64,000 nt of DNA, taken from NCBI RefSeq assembly GCF_963422545.1, contig NZ_OY730258.1, positions 20,105 through 84,104 on the forward strand, given 5' to 3'. Below the pieces are notes generated by a model that worked only from the letters and a program-made list of their open reading frames with translations, was not told the origin of the DNA and made no database searches. The position numbers were made by a program, and so were the translations under genes. Origin of the DNA: an uncultured Flavobacterium sp. (GTDB taxonomy: Bacteria > Bacteroidota > Bacteroidia > Flavobacteriales > Flavobacteriaceae). This document shows, in pieces, positions 63,667-64,000 of the stretch (position 1 is the stretch's first letter; every line of letters begins with the position of its first letter).

Positions 63667-64000
63667 TCAACAAATTAACAACAACCGATATTCACCTTCA
63701 TTTTCTATTGGTGCTCTATGAATGCAAGGCAATACTTGTTGTTTTGGATGATCTACAGCCAGACGCCAAAGATGTCCCAACCCTAAATTAATAGGTTCTG
63801 CATCCTGATGTAGCTGATAATGCAAATCAAAATAATTTTCCTTCAAAAAGTCTTCGAATTCTTCCGGTGGTCCATCATACAGCTCTTTTAGCTTTGTTCG
63901 AATTTCCGGTATTAGAATTTTTTGCTCTGCTTGCGAATTAGAAACAATATCGCTTGTCACTCCGTGATAGGTACATAAAAAAAGTATCTGTTGCAATGGG
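63667..64000 (-). CDS. Partial hypothetical protein (C-terminus), runs off the right edge
   Basis: About 110 codons are visible, ending with YRLLLIC and a stop. The frame is still open at the window edge (it would read PLQQILFL), so the TTG at 63996 is probably not the start. The segment LGLGHLWRLAVDHPKQQVLP and the charged KELYDGPPEEFEDFLKENYF are soluble-protein-like. I do not recognise it. Confidence 0.55.
   Translation of the reverse strand, partial: PLQQILFLCTYHGVTSDIVSNSQAEQKILIPEIRTKLKELYDGPPEEFEDFLKENYFDLHYQLHQDAEPINLGLGHLWRLAVDHPKQQVLPCIHRAPIENEGEYRLLLIC

Noticed and set aside
1..64000. CRISPR array, rRNA or prophage structural genes
   Set aside because: No evenly spaced direct repeats with spacers, no rRNA-like GC-rich conserved blocks and no capsid, tail, terminase or integrase genes were seen.

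Overview
The window looks like a Flavobacterium-type genome (Bacteroidota, Flavobacteriia). It is AT-rich. It carries a SusC/SusD polysaccharide utilization locus (PUL) with a hybrid two-component sensor, many lipoproteins with short SxC lipoboxes, Bacteroidota-specific families (DUF5686, FISUMP, membrane-anchored AraC regulators) and one plausible TTTG / TAnnTTTG-type promoter. No tRNA, rRNA or CRISPR array is complete in the window.

Layout. About 0.9-16.3 kb is a beta-1,4-galactan PUL. On the minus strand it reads SusC, SusD, a SusE-like binding lipoprotein, two tandem GH53 endo-galactanase lipoproteins and a GH2 beta-galactosidase; a divergent 1355-residue hybrid two-component regulator lies on the plus strand. 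The logic matches known galactan PULs: surface GH53 enzymes cut galactan, SusCD imports oligomers, GH2 releases galactose, and the periplasmic sensor domain of the regulator detects the oligomers. At 16.9-24.7 kb are a Tyr/His-rich secreted protein, a frameshifted small gene and a complete RND efflux operon (adaptor, pump, outer-membrane factor).

From 24.9 to 64 kb the window is a mosaic of accessory modules separated by dispersed palindromic repeats and gene remnants. These are a ParDE-type toxin-antitoxin pair with a perfect 22-bp operator; a stand-alone NRPS-like A-T-R reductase; a YtrA-type GntR/ABC operon; an AraC regulator beside an unusual M61 peptidase-amidohydrolase fusion; two nearly identical XRE regulators about 19.6 kb apart; a DUF1203 protein; a Crp/TPR pair; an intact IS6-family element that has cut off the 3' end of a paralogue of a gene at 63.3 kb; a probable tRNA-Pro 3'-end remnant; a FISUMP protein; a serine hydrolase with a SusE/F-like C-terminus; a fused and frameshifted desaturase-DUF5686 gene divergent from an OmpR/histidine-kinase pair with phased operator repeats; and a two-gene module of unknown function (614-residue protein plus CxxCH lipoprotein).

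The last 6 kb (58.3-63.5 kb) resembles a defence or mobile-element cargo region: a HEPN-like RxxxxH protein, a membrane-anchored helical protein, a PLD-family nuclease, a protein with a Cys/His/Asp pattern, an unknown protein and an Mrr-like PD-(D/E)XK nuclease whose C-terminus appears to be in a shifted frame. The strongest candidates for undescribed biology are this cluster, the 53.4-56.7 kb two-gene module, the M61-amidohydrolase fusion, the desaturase/DUF5686 fusion, and the two families of palindromic repeats. All functions are read from motifs and context; no database search was possible.
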